Below, piece by piece: positions 1 to 5,933 of a stretch of DNA of 55,627 bases. The first letter of the stretch is position 1, and every line of letters starts with the position of its first letter. The stretch covers positions 1-55,627 of the forward strand of contig PMZJ01000004.1 of NCBI GenBank assembly GCA_003170415.1. The letters run 5' to 3'. A program made the translations under genes and the position numbers. The DNA comes from Phycisphaerales bacterium. GTDB lineage: Bacteria; Planctomycetota; Phycisphaerae; Sedimentisphaerales; Anaerobacaceae. The notes under the pieces were generated by a model. The model had not been told where the DNA came from. It saw nothing but the letters and a program-made list of their open reading frames with translations, and did not search any database.

Positions 1-105
1 CGGCTGACCTCATAGCAGCCCTGTCATCTTAGCCGCAGGCATGTGAGGGGTTCCTTTCAATGAAAAATGCTCCAAAAAAAATTTGAAAATTCTACGAACA
101 TAATC

Positions 106-134
106 TTGACAGCGGGTTAATATATATGTAAACT
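106..134 (+). promoter_or_regulatory. Predicted sigma70-type promoter of the TAC operon
   Basis: A perfect -35 box TTGACA lies at 106-111, followed by 17 bases and a weaker -10 box TAAACT at 129-134. The first gene starts at 178. Nothing else recognisable lies in bases 1-105. Family knowledge: HigA-type antitoxins usually repress their own promoter, but I see no convincing palindromic operator here. Confidence 0.55.
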
Positions 135-177
135 CTAAGCAAAGGACGGCCGATGATGTGTTTTAAGGATAAGCGTA

Positions 178-564
178 TTGCCAAAAATATATCGTTTTCC
201 AATTGACACTATAACTAAGGCAAATGGAAACTGCCCAAGCCAGGAGTTTTACGATGGCCTAGAGAAAAAGGTCAGGGCCAAGTTTATCGCTATCTTCGAC
301 GGAATAGAGAGTTCTGCGGACGGAACTTTGCATGACACAGATAAATTGGAAAAGTTGCATGGTAAACATACGCACGACCTTTGGGAAATGAAGGTGTTTC
401 ATAACGGTAGGTGGTATAGGTTTCTGTGCTACAGAGATGGACGTGCATGGAAGTTGACGCACGGATTTACGAAAAACACGAACAAAACACCACCAAATGA
501 GATTGAAAGGGGCGTTGAAATATTGAAAGAATACTTAAGGACAAAAGAGGTGAAAAATGACTGA
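178..564 (+). CDS. higB: HigB/RelE-superfamily toxin (phage Gp49-like), first gene of a TAC module
   Basis: This 128-residue protein has the RelE/HigB ribosome-dependent mRNA interferase pattern. A central 'DLWEMKV' strand is followed by 'GRWYRFLCYRDG', and the C-terminal 'KLTHGFTKNTNKTPPNEIERG' region matches the usual L-HGF-KKT-KTP-EI signature of the Gp49/HigB family. It would cleave mRNA on the ribosome when not bound by its antitoxin. The start is TTG at 178, with AAGGAT eight bases upstream; the nearby ATGs at 153 and 156 are out of frame. It overlaps the antitoxin gene by 8 bases. Toxin before antitoxin is the usual order for higBA. Activity against mRNA is inferred from the family, not shown. 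Confidence 0.85.
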   Translation: MPKIYRFPIDTITKANGNCPSQEFYDGLEKKVRAKFIAIFDGIESSADGTLHDTDKLEKLHGKHTHDLWEMKVFHNGRWYRFLCYRDGRAWKLTHGFTKNTNKTPPNEIERGVEILKEYLRTKEVKND

Positions 565-973
565 ATTTATGAAACAAATCGAAAGAGAATTGAAGGAGGA
601 CCGTGAGCTTTCAATGTTGACAACTCAGGAGGAACTTATCCTTAATGTCACAGAGTTGGTATTAGAAAAGATGGAACAAAAAGGCGTAAGCAAGTCACAA
701 TTGGCGCATATGTTAGACACCAGTAAAAGTCATATGACACAACTTCTTAGAGGTTCACGCAATATGACTTTGCGAACTGTTTCAGATATATTTTTTGAGT
801 TGGATTGCAAGCTAAAAGTTGAGGCAGTTCCAAGCGAAAACTGTTGCTGGCAATTTATGCTCACTGAATCAGCAATGTTTGCTGATAAGGAACCGACAAC
901 AGTTTGGACAACACACAAGCCGTTGAAGGACAATGAAAGTCTGAAATTAAATATAGAGAGCTGGGCTGCTTAA
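557..973 (+). CDS. higA: HigA-like XRE-family antitoxin with a C-terminal extension
   Basis: The 138-residue protein carries a helix-turn-helix of the XRE/HigA type at about residues 38-85 ('VSKSQLAHMLDTSKSHMTQL', then 'GSRNMTLRTVSDIFFELDCK'). It is expected to neutralise the HigB toxin and repress the operon. It is longer than ordinary HigA antitoxins: about 45 residues follow the HTH, including 'NCCWQFMLTES' and 'TTVWTTHKP'. In known toxin-antitoxin-chaperone systems such a tail is the chaperone-addiction (ChAD) segment recognised by the SecB-like partner. That role is inferred here from the gene order, because the next gene encodes a SecB-like protein two bases downstream. Confidence 0.85.
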   Translation: MTEFMKQIERELKEDRELSMLTTQEELILNVTELVLEKMEQKGVSKSQLAHMLDTSKSHMTQLLRGSRNMTLRTVSDIFFELDCKLKVEAVPSENCCWQFMLTESAMFADKEPTTVWTTHKPLKDNESLKLNIESWAA

Positions 974-975
974 TT

Positions 976-1482
976 ATGGTGAAAGAAAAAAAAACAATCA
1001 GTTTAGCGTCGGCAGTTAAAGTGGCAAATCGTGTTGATTTACAATCGGTAAAGCTTTTAGCTTGTAATTGTAAGCGAACATCACAATGCCCTGCGGGTCA
1101 GAAAGCTTTTAATGTGGAAGGGAATGCACGGTTTGAGGTAAATAAGGAGAAAAAGCTTGTTGGTGTGTATATTCGATTTAAGCTAAATGCTTTTGGAGAA
1201 AAAGTTGAACAAAAGAAGGCTAATTCCTTTCTAAATGTTGAAGCAACATTTTCCCTTCTGTATAGCATAAACAGTTTAGAGGATTTAGACGATACCGCGT
1301 TAAATAGCTTTGCTGAGGTGAATGGGACATATAATGCTTGGCCCTACTGGCGAGAATTTGTGCAAAACATTACAAGCCGGATGGAATTGCCAACTCTAAC
1401 TGTTCCTGTTTTTAGAATTGCACCTACGCCCTCAAAAGAAGCTACAAAGAAAGATGAAGCTCCTGTTAAGGTTAAGGCATAA
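976..1482 (+). CDS. SecB-like chaperone of the TAC module
   Basis: The 168-residue protein resembles SecB-family chaperones. The best evidence is the segment 'EVNGTYNAWPYWREFVQNI' followed by 'RMELPTLTVPVFRI', which matches the SecB core in which a conserved pattern of N..A.PY.RE...N...R...P.L.LP is followed by the last helix. The N-terminal half has alternating strands typical of a SecB fold. It lies 2 bases after the antitoxin, so the three genes are almost certainly co-transcribed. Known relatives include the M. tuberculosis HigB1-HigA1-Rv1957 system, in which the chaperone protects the antitoxin from aggregation and degradation. A Lys-rich tail follows the fold. A general SecB export role is less likely, given its place in this operon. 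Confidence 0.75.
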   Translation: MVKEKKTISLASAVKVANRVDLQSVKLLACNCKRTSQCPAGQKAFNVEGNARFEVNKEKKLVGVYIRFKLNAFGEKVEQKKANSFLNVEATFSLLYSINSLEDLDDTALNSFAEVNGTYNAWPYWREFVQNITSRMELPTLTVPVFRIAPTPSKEATKKDEAPVKVKA

Positions 1483-1592
1483 ATTTTATTGGAGATAAAC
1501 AGGCAATTTGTCCATGTTTATTGCAAGCGAATATTGAATTAAGAATTCAAAACAAAAAATGAACTAAAAAAAAGGATGTTATGAAATAACTT

Positions 1593-1626
1593 GGGCCAGA
1601 GAAGCGCGCCAACGCCTATCTGGCCC
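1593..1626 (+). other. Perfect 8-bp hairpin in the gap between the two defence-like modules
   Basis: GGGCCAGA at 1593-1600 pairs with TCTGGCCC at 1619-1626 around an 18-base loop. It is followed by TAAAAAA rather than a T-run, so it is not a standard intrinsic terminator on the plus strand. It lies 110 bases after the SecB-like gene and just ahead of a possible small ORF. It may end the TAC transcript, or it may be an operator or attenuator. Confidence 0.4.
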
Positions 1627-1644
1627 TAAAAAAGGAAAATCAAT

Positions 1645-1821
1645 ATGTATCTCCTGAGCAAGGATGCCAACATAATCAATTTCCCTTTCTGTCTAGCAAT
1701 CCTACCGAGACCTCCTCCGAAAGTCAAGTGTCTGTTTCGTTTATCCTATGCGGCATTTAAGGCTGATGCTTTAAACAATTTAGATAAACTGTGTCGTGCT
1801 ATTATTTTGGGGCCTTTTTGA
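1645..1821 (+). CDS. Possible 58-residue small protein upstream of the Ubl operon
   Basis: An open frame of 58 codons begins with ATG at 1645, preceded by an A-rich GGA stretch (AAAAAAGGAAAA) 5-15 bases upstream, and ends at TGA 1819-1821. The product is Pro- and Cys-containing ('NFPFCLAILPRPPPKVKCLF') with a helical C-terminus ('DALNNLDKLCRAIILGPF'). I recognise no family. It fills most of an otherwise empty 400-base gap between the TAC and Ubl modules. It may be chance. Confidence 0.3.
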   Translation: MYLLSKDANIINFPFCLAILPRPPPKVKCLFRLSYAAFKADALNNLDKLCRAIILGPF

Positions 1822-1883
1822 TTTATTATCAAACCTTAATGAATTGCGGCACAACAAGATAATTTTCAATAAGGAGTAAATAA

Positions 1884-2165
1884 ATGAATAACTCACAGGA
1901 AAACAAGAACGAGGGAAAAGACCATAAAAAAGAAGTAACAATTTTCGTAGAAGGTATCCCACACGAGTGGCCGAAGGGTGAAATTACATACGCGGAAGTG
2001 GTCACGCTTGAGGTACCCGACTATCCGCAACACCCCGAGATCACATACTCAGTAAAATACAAGAAAGGACACGGTAATAAACCCGAAGGAATTCTGGTAC
2101 CCGGTGCTTCGGTTAAAGTCAAGGAAGGAATGGAATTCAGTGTTTCAGAAACTGGTCAGTCATAA
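1884..2165 (+). CDS. Bacterial ubiquitin-like protein (multiubiquitin-domain family, single copy)
   Basis: This 93-residue protein has one beta-grasp domain of the multiubiquitin family (residues about 15-93). Seen features are 'VTIFVEGIPHEWPKGEITYA' at the first strand pair and 'TYSVKYKKGHGNKPEG' in the middle. The ending 'VKVKEGMEFSVSETGQS' corresponds to the usual G-ILVPG-SV-VK-GM-F-V--T--S ending of this family. Other members often carry several tandem copies; this one has one. A strong AAGGAG lies 7 bases before the ATG. The first 15 residues are charged and probably flexible. It is expected to be activated through its C-terminus by the ThiF protein encoded next. There is no exposed Gly-Gly at the end: the chain ends in Thr-Gly-Gln-Ser. 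Confidence 0.85.
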   Translation: MNNSQENKNEGKDHKKEVTIFVEGIPHEWPKGEITYAEVVTLEVPDYPQHPEITYSVKYKKGHGNKPEGILVPGASVKVKEGMEFSVSETGQS

Positions 2166-3333
2166 CGACGACCTGCGACGGCTAATCGAAAAAGGCTATG
2201 CAGTTGGCTTCGACAGCAACTACCTCGTTGTACGGGATATTCCGTATCTGGATAGTGATTGCAAGATGCAGATGGGGGCTATCGTCACAAAGCTCGTATT
2301 CGTAGATCAAGAACAGGTTATGCAAGAAGACCATCAAGTTTTCTTTGCCGGATCCGTCCCATACGGACTTGACAGAAAGCCTATTCCAAACCTTGGCGGT
2401 GGCCCCACTATCCTTGCTTTAAGCGAAGCCAGCAAGGACGTGGTTGTACAAAGATCATTTTCAAACAAACCCAAGATTACAGGCAAATTTAAGGATTTCT
2501 TCGACAAAATCGAAAGCTATGTCGGCATAATATCCGGTCCCGCGATGGAGTTGTATCAGGTGACCCCATACACCTTTCACGCCGTAAAAGAGGTTATATC
2601 CAGCACCATTTTCAAATTCCATGATACTATGACAAGTAGAGCAGAGATCACAGATTTATCTGCTAAATTCAATGAGGATGTTGTTGCTGTAATCGGGGTT
2701 GGCGGTACAGGCGCATATGTTTTGGATTTCCTGGTGAAGACGCCGGTACGGGAGATTAGGATATTCGATTTGGATCCATTCTATGTTCACAACGCCTTTC
2801 GTTCGCCAGGCAAGCTTGAGCAGACAGAGCTTGGCAAGCCGAAAGCCGATGTTTATTTTTCGCGTTACGAAAACTTCCGAAATGGGCTAAGCGTTACCCG
2901 TAAGTTCATTGATTCCTCGTCCTCTGACGATCTCCAAGGAGTGACATTCGCTTTCGTTTGTGTCGATAAAGGCTCATCCAGATCAGGTATTTTTGATGTG
3001 CTAATTTCAAATGGTATTCCTTTTATTGATGTTGGAATGGGTCTCAAACGAAATAATGGGTCGATTAATGGTATGTTGCGCATGACCTATTATTCTTCCG
3101 AGAACGGTGCAAAGATACGCGATAAGGGATTGGCTGAACTATCCGATAGCGAGGCCGACCTGTATCGGACGAACATTCAGATTGCGGAACTCAATGCACT
3201 CAATGCGTGTTTTGCCGTCATAAAGTTCAAGCAGTTACGCGGATTCTATTGCGAAGAGCTTTCCCATTATCATCTCCTTTTTGAGGTAAAAGATTTTGGA
3301 TTCGTCAGTAAAAAAGATAGCGATTGTGATTAG
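2140..3333 (+). CDS. E1-like ThiF-family enzyme with N-terminal DUF6791 domain
   Basis: From the preferred start the protein has 397 residues. The N-terminal ~160 residues match the DUF6791 domain ('VFFAGSVPYGLDRKPIPNLG', then 'VVVQRSFSNKP'), thought to be E2-like or a binding module. The rest is a ThiF/E1 adenylation domain with the nucleotide loop 'VIGVGGTGAYVLDFLVKTPV', the acidic strand end 'EIRIFDLDPFYVHNAFRSPG' and 'FAFVCVDKGSSR' plus 'IPFIDVGMGL'. It should adenylate the Ubl C-terminus with ATP; which cysteine, if any, forms a thioester is not clear. GTG 2140 has AGGAAGGA ten bases upstream, so I prefer it over the in-frame GTG at 2104. Either way the gene overlaps the Ubl gene, which supports tight co-translation. 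Confidence 0.88.
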   Translation: MFQKLVSHNDDLRRLIEKGYAVGFDSNYLVVRDIPYLDSDCKMQMGAIVTKLVFVDQEQVMQEDHQVFFAGSVPYGLDRKPIPNLGGGPTILALSEASKDVVVQRSFSNKPKITGKFKDFFDKIESYVGIISGPAMELYQVTPYTFHAVKEVISSTIFKFHDTMTSRAEITDLSAKFNEDVVAVIGVGGTGAYVLDFLVKTPVREIRIFDLDPFYVHNAFRSPGKLEQTELGKPKADVYFSRYENFRNGLSVTRKFIDSSSSDDLQGVTFAFVCVDKGSSRSGIFDVLISNGIPFIDVGMGLKRNNGSINGMLRMTYYSSENGAKIRDKGLAELSDSEADLYRTNIQIAELNALNACFAVIKFKQLRGFYCEELSHYHLLFEVKDFGFVSKKDSDCD

Positions 3334-3724
3334 ATTACAGCGTGTTCGTTATATGCCGAAGAAACTTGAACCCGGTGTATTATACGTTTCAGAAGAATTC
3401 GGCGCTGTGGCACATCTTTGTCCTTGCGGTTGCGGATCTAAAATCAGGACTCCGCTTGGTCCGACCGAGTGGTCTCTTAAAGTGACTCGTAAGGGGCCAA
3501 GTCTTTTCCCTTCAATTGGCAATTGGCAACTTCCCTGCAAATCGCACTACTGGATAAAAAACGGCAGAGTTATCTGGGCAAGTCCATGGACACCTGAGCA
3601 AATCGATGCCGGACGCCTAAACGAAGAAAAGCGTCGACGCGCCTATTATGAAGCTCTTTATCGTAAACGATACGGAGTTGTGCGAAGATTTTGGCATTGG
3701 GCGACGAGCCCGCTTCGGCATTAA
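3326..3724 (+). CDS. DUF6527 family protein of the Ubl operon
   Basis: The product (132 residues from GTG 3326) matches DUF6527: 'MPKKLEPGVLYVSEEFG', then 'AHLCPCGCGSKIRTPLGPTE', and 'PSIGNWQLPCKSHYWI'. The His/Cys cluster H-L-C-P-C-G-C-G together with the later C-K-S-H suggests bound zinc. In related operons this family accompanies multiubiquitin and DUF6791-ThiF proteins, and a processing-peptidase or deconjugating role has been considered; I treat that as inference. The gene start overlaps the end of the ThiF gene by 8 bases. An Arg-rich C-terminus follows the domain. No JAB/JAMM peptidase or separate E2 gene is present nearby. Confidence 0.82.
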   Translation: MIRLQRVRYMPKKLEPGVLYVSEEFGAVAHLCPCGCGSKIRTPLGPTEWSLKVTRKGPSLFPSIGNWQLPCKSHYWIKNGRVIWASPWTPEQIDAGRLNEEKRRRAYYEALYRKRYGVVRRFWHWATSPLRH

Positions 3725-3835
3725 ATCCGTGTTATTTGCTTGGCTTTAAAGATGGGTGGCTGTCTTTCGCCACCCGGTGGGCGAAGACACTGGTCAGTCG
3801 GACAAACAGCGTTTGGAGAATTGACTGTGTCGAGC

Positions 3836-3905
3836 ACACCAAGCCAAGCAAAAGCAGTGTTAATCAGTGTCTAAAAAATCCGTGAGAATCCGTGCCAATC
3901 CGTGG
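3836..3905. repeat. Dispersed 'ATCCGTG' repeat, copy near the defence-like island
   Basis: Several short AATCCGTG units follow a segment with the bases AAGCCAAGCAAAAGCAGTGT. The reverse complement of this junction recurs at 55278-55310, where the words GATTAACACTGCTTTTGCT and GGCTTG are shared. These are degenerate, non-coding repeats. They mark the boundary of the AT-rich defence-like region. Confidence 0.6.
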
Positions 3906-3950
3906 TTGAAAAAATCTTCGTGTCCCTTCTTTTCTTCGTGGTGAAAAAAA

Positions 3951-4068
3951 CCGCCTTCTCTTGATTTGAGACGCGAAATCGTTAGAATAGCAAAACAAGC
4001 CATGCAATGTGGCTTAAAATACGTGCGGGGCTGGTCTTGGTGTGTGGCCGCCCCGCACATTTTATACA
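3951..4068 (+). repeat. Two-hairpin repeat element, copy 1
   Basis: A ~118-base element begins with CCGCCTTCTCTTGA. It contains a first hairpin (AAGCCA/TGGCTT, 3997-4015) and a second one (GTGCGGGG/CCCCGCAC, 4023-4058). A second copy lies at 5083-5198 in the same orientation on the other side of the PEP-CTERM gene. The two copies differ in the first stem in a way that keeps pairing. Confidence 0.75.
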
Positions 4069-4122
4069 TAGATACTGCTTGGCTTTGATGCGTCGATTTC
4101 AGCAGGAAAACGGTAAAACCGC

Positions 4123-4150
4123 TTGATTGACTCCTGTTAAAGGGTATAAT
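4123..4150 (+). promoter_or_regulatory. Predicted promoter of the PEP-CTERM gene
   Basis: TTGATT at 4123-4128 and a perfect TATAAT at 4145-4150 are spaced by 16 bases. The gene starts 60 bases downstream, with GAGGAAAGGA as its ribosome binding site. Confidence 0.55.
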
Positions 4151-4209
4151 TGAATCAGTATTCGGAAGAGTAAAAAATACAACAGCAAATCGAGGAAAGG
4201 ATCGTAATT

Positions 4210-5073
4210 ATGAAAACACACATCCTCATAGTCACGTCGATAGTTCTTTTCTGTTCCAGTTTTTCAATAGCAGAGGTGTTTCAAACTATTAATGCGCCAG
4301 GGGCTACTCAAACTTACGTGTCCGGCATAGACAATGGTAATATTGCCGGTTATTATGCGGACAGCTCCAACTTGGTACATGGTTTTTTCTGCGACGGCAC
4401 AAACTGGACTACACGTGATATGCCGGGGGCAAAACAGACGGAAATACTCTGTATCGACGGCACAAATTTTGCCGGTCAATACAATGACTTCCAGGGGGGA
4501 TGGCACAACTTTCTTTTCAATGGAACAACATGGACCACAATAGATAGCTCCAATTGGCTCCCTAAAAGCATGTCAGGCAATAAAATTATCGGCACTGTCA
4601 CTTTTGCACTTCCTGCCAAGTCGGTTATTTACGACATTACAAATGCAACAGTGAGTAACTTTAATTATCAGGCCGGAGGGACCGCGGCAAGCGGAATCGA
4701 TGGTGATAATATTGTCGGTTCGATTGTTACAATGGATAGTTCAGGAATGCATGATCAGGGTTTTCTGTATGACGGCTCGACATGGACGCTTCTTGATATG
4801 CCTGGGGCAGATAGCACTATGCCATACGTTATCGACGGCGATAATATTGTCGGCGCGTATCAGGTAGGGTCAAATATTAATTTTTTTCTATATGATGGAT
4901 TAACATGGAAGACGCTTGATAACTGGGCTAAGGCGTCAGATATGGAAGGCGACAAGATTGTAGGGTCGTACTACGACTCCTCTGGCTCTCACGGTTTTAT
5001 TTACACGATTCCTGAGCCCGCCACGATTTTATTGTTTACCCTCAGCGGCCTCGCTTTGCGTAGAAAACATTAA
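4210..5073 (+). CDS. Secreted PEP-CTERM protein with repeated beta-strand (HAF-like) units
   Basis: The 287-residue protein has a signal peptide (about 1-21, ending 'SSFSIA') and a C-terminal PEP-CTERM sorting signal: 'IPEPATILLFTLSGLALRRK', that is the PEP motif, a membrane helix and basic residues. In between are five or six repeats of about 45 residues with the pattern D-G-D-N-I-V-G-Y, H-G-F-x-x-D-G, T-W-T-T-x-D-x-P-G-A. These resemble the HAF repeat family of extracellular proteins. It is likely exported and processed by an exosortase encoded elsewhere. No catalytic motif is seen. The gene stands alone with its own promoter, between two copies of a two-hairpin repeat. Confidence 0.85.
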   Translation: MKTHILIVTSIVLFCSSFSIAEVFQTINAPGATQTYVSGIDNGNIAGYYADSSNLVHGFFCDGTNWTTRDMPGAKQTEILCIDGTNFAGQYNDFQGGWHNFLFNGTTWTTIDSSNWLPKSMSGNKIIGTVTFALPAKSVIYDITNATVSNFNYQAGGTAASGIDGDNIVGSIVTMDSSGMHDQGFLYDGSTWTLLDMPGADSTMPYVIDGDNIVGAYQVGSNINFFLYDGLTWKTLDNWAKASDMEGDKIVGSYYDSSGSHGFIYTIPEPATILLFTLSGLALRRKH

Positions 5074-5082
5074 ATCGTAAAA

Positions 5083-5198
5083 TCCGCCTTCTCTTGAATT
5101 TAGACGTGGAACTGTTAAAATAATAAGCAAGCCGCGCAATGCGGCTTAAAATAAGTGCGGGGTCGGTTAGGGTGTGACCACCCCGCACAATTTTCATT
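5083..5198 (+). repeat. Two-hairpin repeat element, copy 2
   Basis: This direct copy of the element at 3951-4068 starts 10 bases after the PEP-CTERM stop. First hairpin: AAGCCGC/GCGGCTT at 5129-5147 with a GCAAT loop. Second hairpin: GTGCGGGGT/ACCCCGCAC-type arms at 5155-5188. It could also serve as a transcription stop for the upstream gene, though no long T-run follows. Confidence 0.75.
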
Positions 5199-5224
5199 TT
5201 CGAGTCACGAGCCACCAACCACGA

Positions 5225-5480
5225 GCGACTAACTCCCCGCCTCCGGCGGTTCCTCATCCCAAATCGGCAATCGGCAATCGAAAATCGGAAATGAACCTAC
5301 CCCCATTTTTAGCTTAAAAATGAACTTGCCCTCTCGTAGCGCAGCGAAGATCCCCGAGCGCTGCTAACTTAGCATAGTACAGGGGACCTATTTTTTAGCT
5401 CAAAAACGAACTTGTCCTTTGACCCCCACACACAAAAACCTGGGGCAACAAGGGGCAAGTAGGGGCAACTAAAAACTCTC
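5225..5480. repeat. Dispersed intergenic repeat, left copy (inverted relative to 54030-54410)
   Basis: The stretch contains the words CCGCCTCCGGCGG, AACTTGCCCTCTCGTAGCGC, AGTACAGGGGACC and GGGGCAACAAGGGGCAAGTA. All recur in reverse complement and in the same relative order at 54030-54410, near the other end of the window. Nothing in it looks coding; a 60-residue open frame at 5499-5681 runs into the riboswitch and is not a gene. Confidence 0.75.
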
Positions 5481-5534
5481 TTATAGTTAGTATTTCTTAT
5501 GCTTATATCAGCGAAAGATTTTTCCGGAATTTTC

Positions 5535-5562
5535 TTTACACGGGTTAAATTCGATGTATCCT
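5535..5562 (+). promoter_or_regulatory. Predicted promoter of the kdp operon
   Basis: TTTACA (5535-5540) and TATCCT (5557-5562) are spaced by 16 bases. This would start transcription at about 5569, just ahead of the c-di-AMP riboswitch. The -10 box is weak. Confidence 0.4.
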
Positions 5563-5579
5563 GCCAAACTTATGTAGCC

Positions 5580-5736
5580 GAGTTTCTTCTTTGCTGTTTG
5601 TCTGTTCCAGGGCAGGAAGGAAACGGGGGACCCAATGTTGGCCGAAAGGCCTTGGGGCGGATATCGAGTAAAATCGATTAAGGTGCTTCTTGCCTGAGCC
5701 CGACAGCTAACTCCGTAGGCGTTAAAGAAGGGACAA
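5580..5736 (+). ncRNA. c-di-AMP riboswitch (ydaO-yuaA type) upstream of kdp
   Basis: The segment has the strongest signature of this riboswitch class, CCGACAGCTAACTCCGTAG at 5700-5718. Upstream lie GGGGGACCCAAT (5625-5636), a GGCC-GAAA-GGCC hairpin (5640-5651) and CTTGGGGCGG (5651-5660). The closing stem P1 can be drawn as CTTCTTT at 5586-5592 with AAAGAAG at 5724-5730. In other bacteria this class binds c-di-AMP and turns genes off when the messenger is high, often potassium uptake genes. It lies 110 bases ahead of kdpF, so it most likely controls the whole kdp operon. Its output is uncertain: a weak hairpin at about 5736-5757 or the stem at 5789-5842 could be the expression platform. Confidence 0.88.
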
Positions 5737-5788
5737 GCCAGGGTGATGCTCTGGTTTGTTGCGCGTTTGGTCTAACCTGCCTCAAAAC

Positions 5789-5842
5789 AGACATCTCGGC
5801 TAAAATTATTTGCGGGAAAAGTCCGCGCCAAAGGAGATGTCT
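5789..5842 (+). promoter_or_regulatory. Possible ribosome-binding-site sequestering hairpin before kdpF
   Basis: AGACATCTC at 5789-5797 is the exact reverse complement of GAGATGTCT at 5834-5842. The right arm covers the last three bases of the kdpF Shine-Dalgarno sequence AAGGAG (5831-5836) and ends one base before the ATG. A smaller GCGG/CCGC hairpin lies in the loop. This would lower translation of kdpF and may be the output of the riboswitch upstream. Confidence 0.5.
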
Positions 5843-5843
5843 T

Positions 5844-5933
5844 ATGGTTTGGGCGTATTGGGTTAGCGGGATTCTTACGGTGCTGCTTATGATTTATCTT
5901 GTCGTGGCAGTGTTGCTTGCGGAGAAATTCTGA
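5844..5933 (+). CDS. kdpF: KdpF small membrane subunit of the potassium pump
   Basis: A 29-codon gene starts with ATG 5844, seven bases after AAGGAG. The product is one hydrophobic helix ('VSGILTVLLMIYLVVAVLLA') ending in Glu-Lys-Phe, the usual KdpF length and layout. Its TGA stop overlaps the kdpA start (TGATG). KdpF stabilises the KdpABC complex in the inner membrane. Confidence 0.85.
   Translation: MVWAYWVSGILTVLLMIYLVVAVLLAEKF

Larger units (their letters stand above)
3725..4122. other. Intergenic region made of dispersed repeat fragments
   Basis: No convincing gene is seen. It contains a perfect 7-bp hairpin (GGGTGGC/GCCACCC, about 3755-3776) and a stretch at about 3838-3905 with the words AATCCGTG and TTAATCAGTGTC. 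The latter stretch is the inverse of one near 55268-55310. The two-hairpin element at 3951-4068 is listed separately. Confidence 0.6.

Noticed and set aside
3691..3885. 64-residue frame after the DUF6527 gene
   Set aside because: It runs through repeat filler and has no ribosome site or protein-like pattern.
5499..5681. 60-residue frame upstream of kdp
   Set aside because: It overlaps the c-di-AMP riboswitch, whose motifs explain the sequence better.
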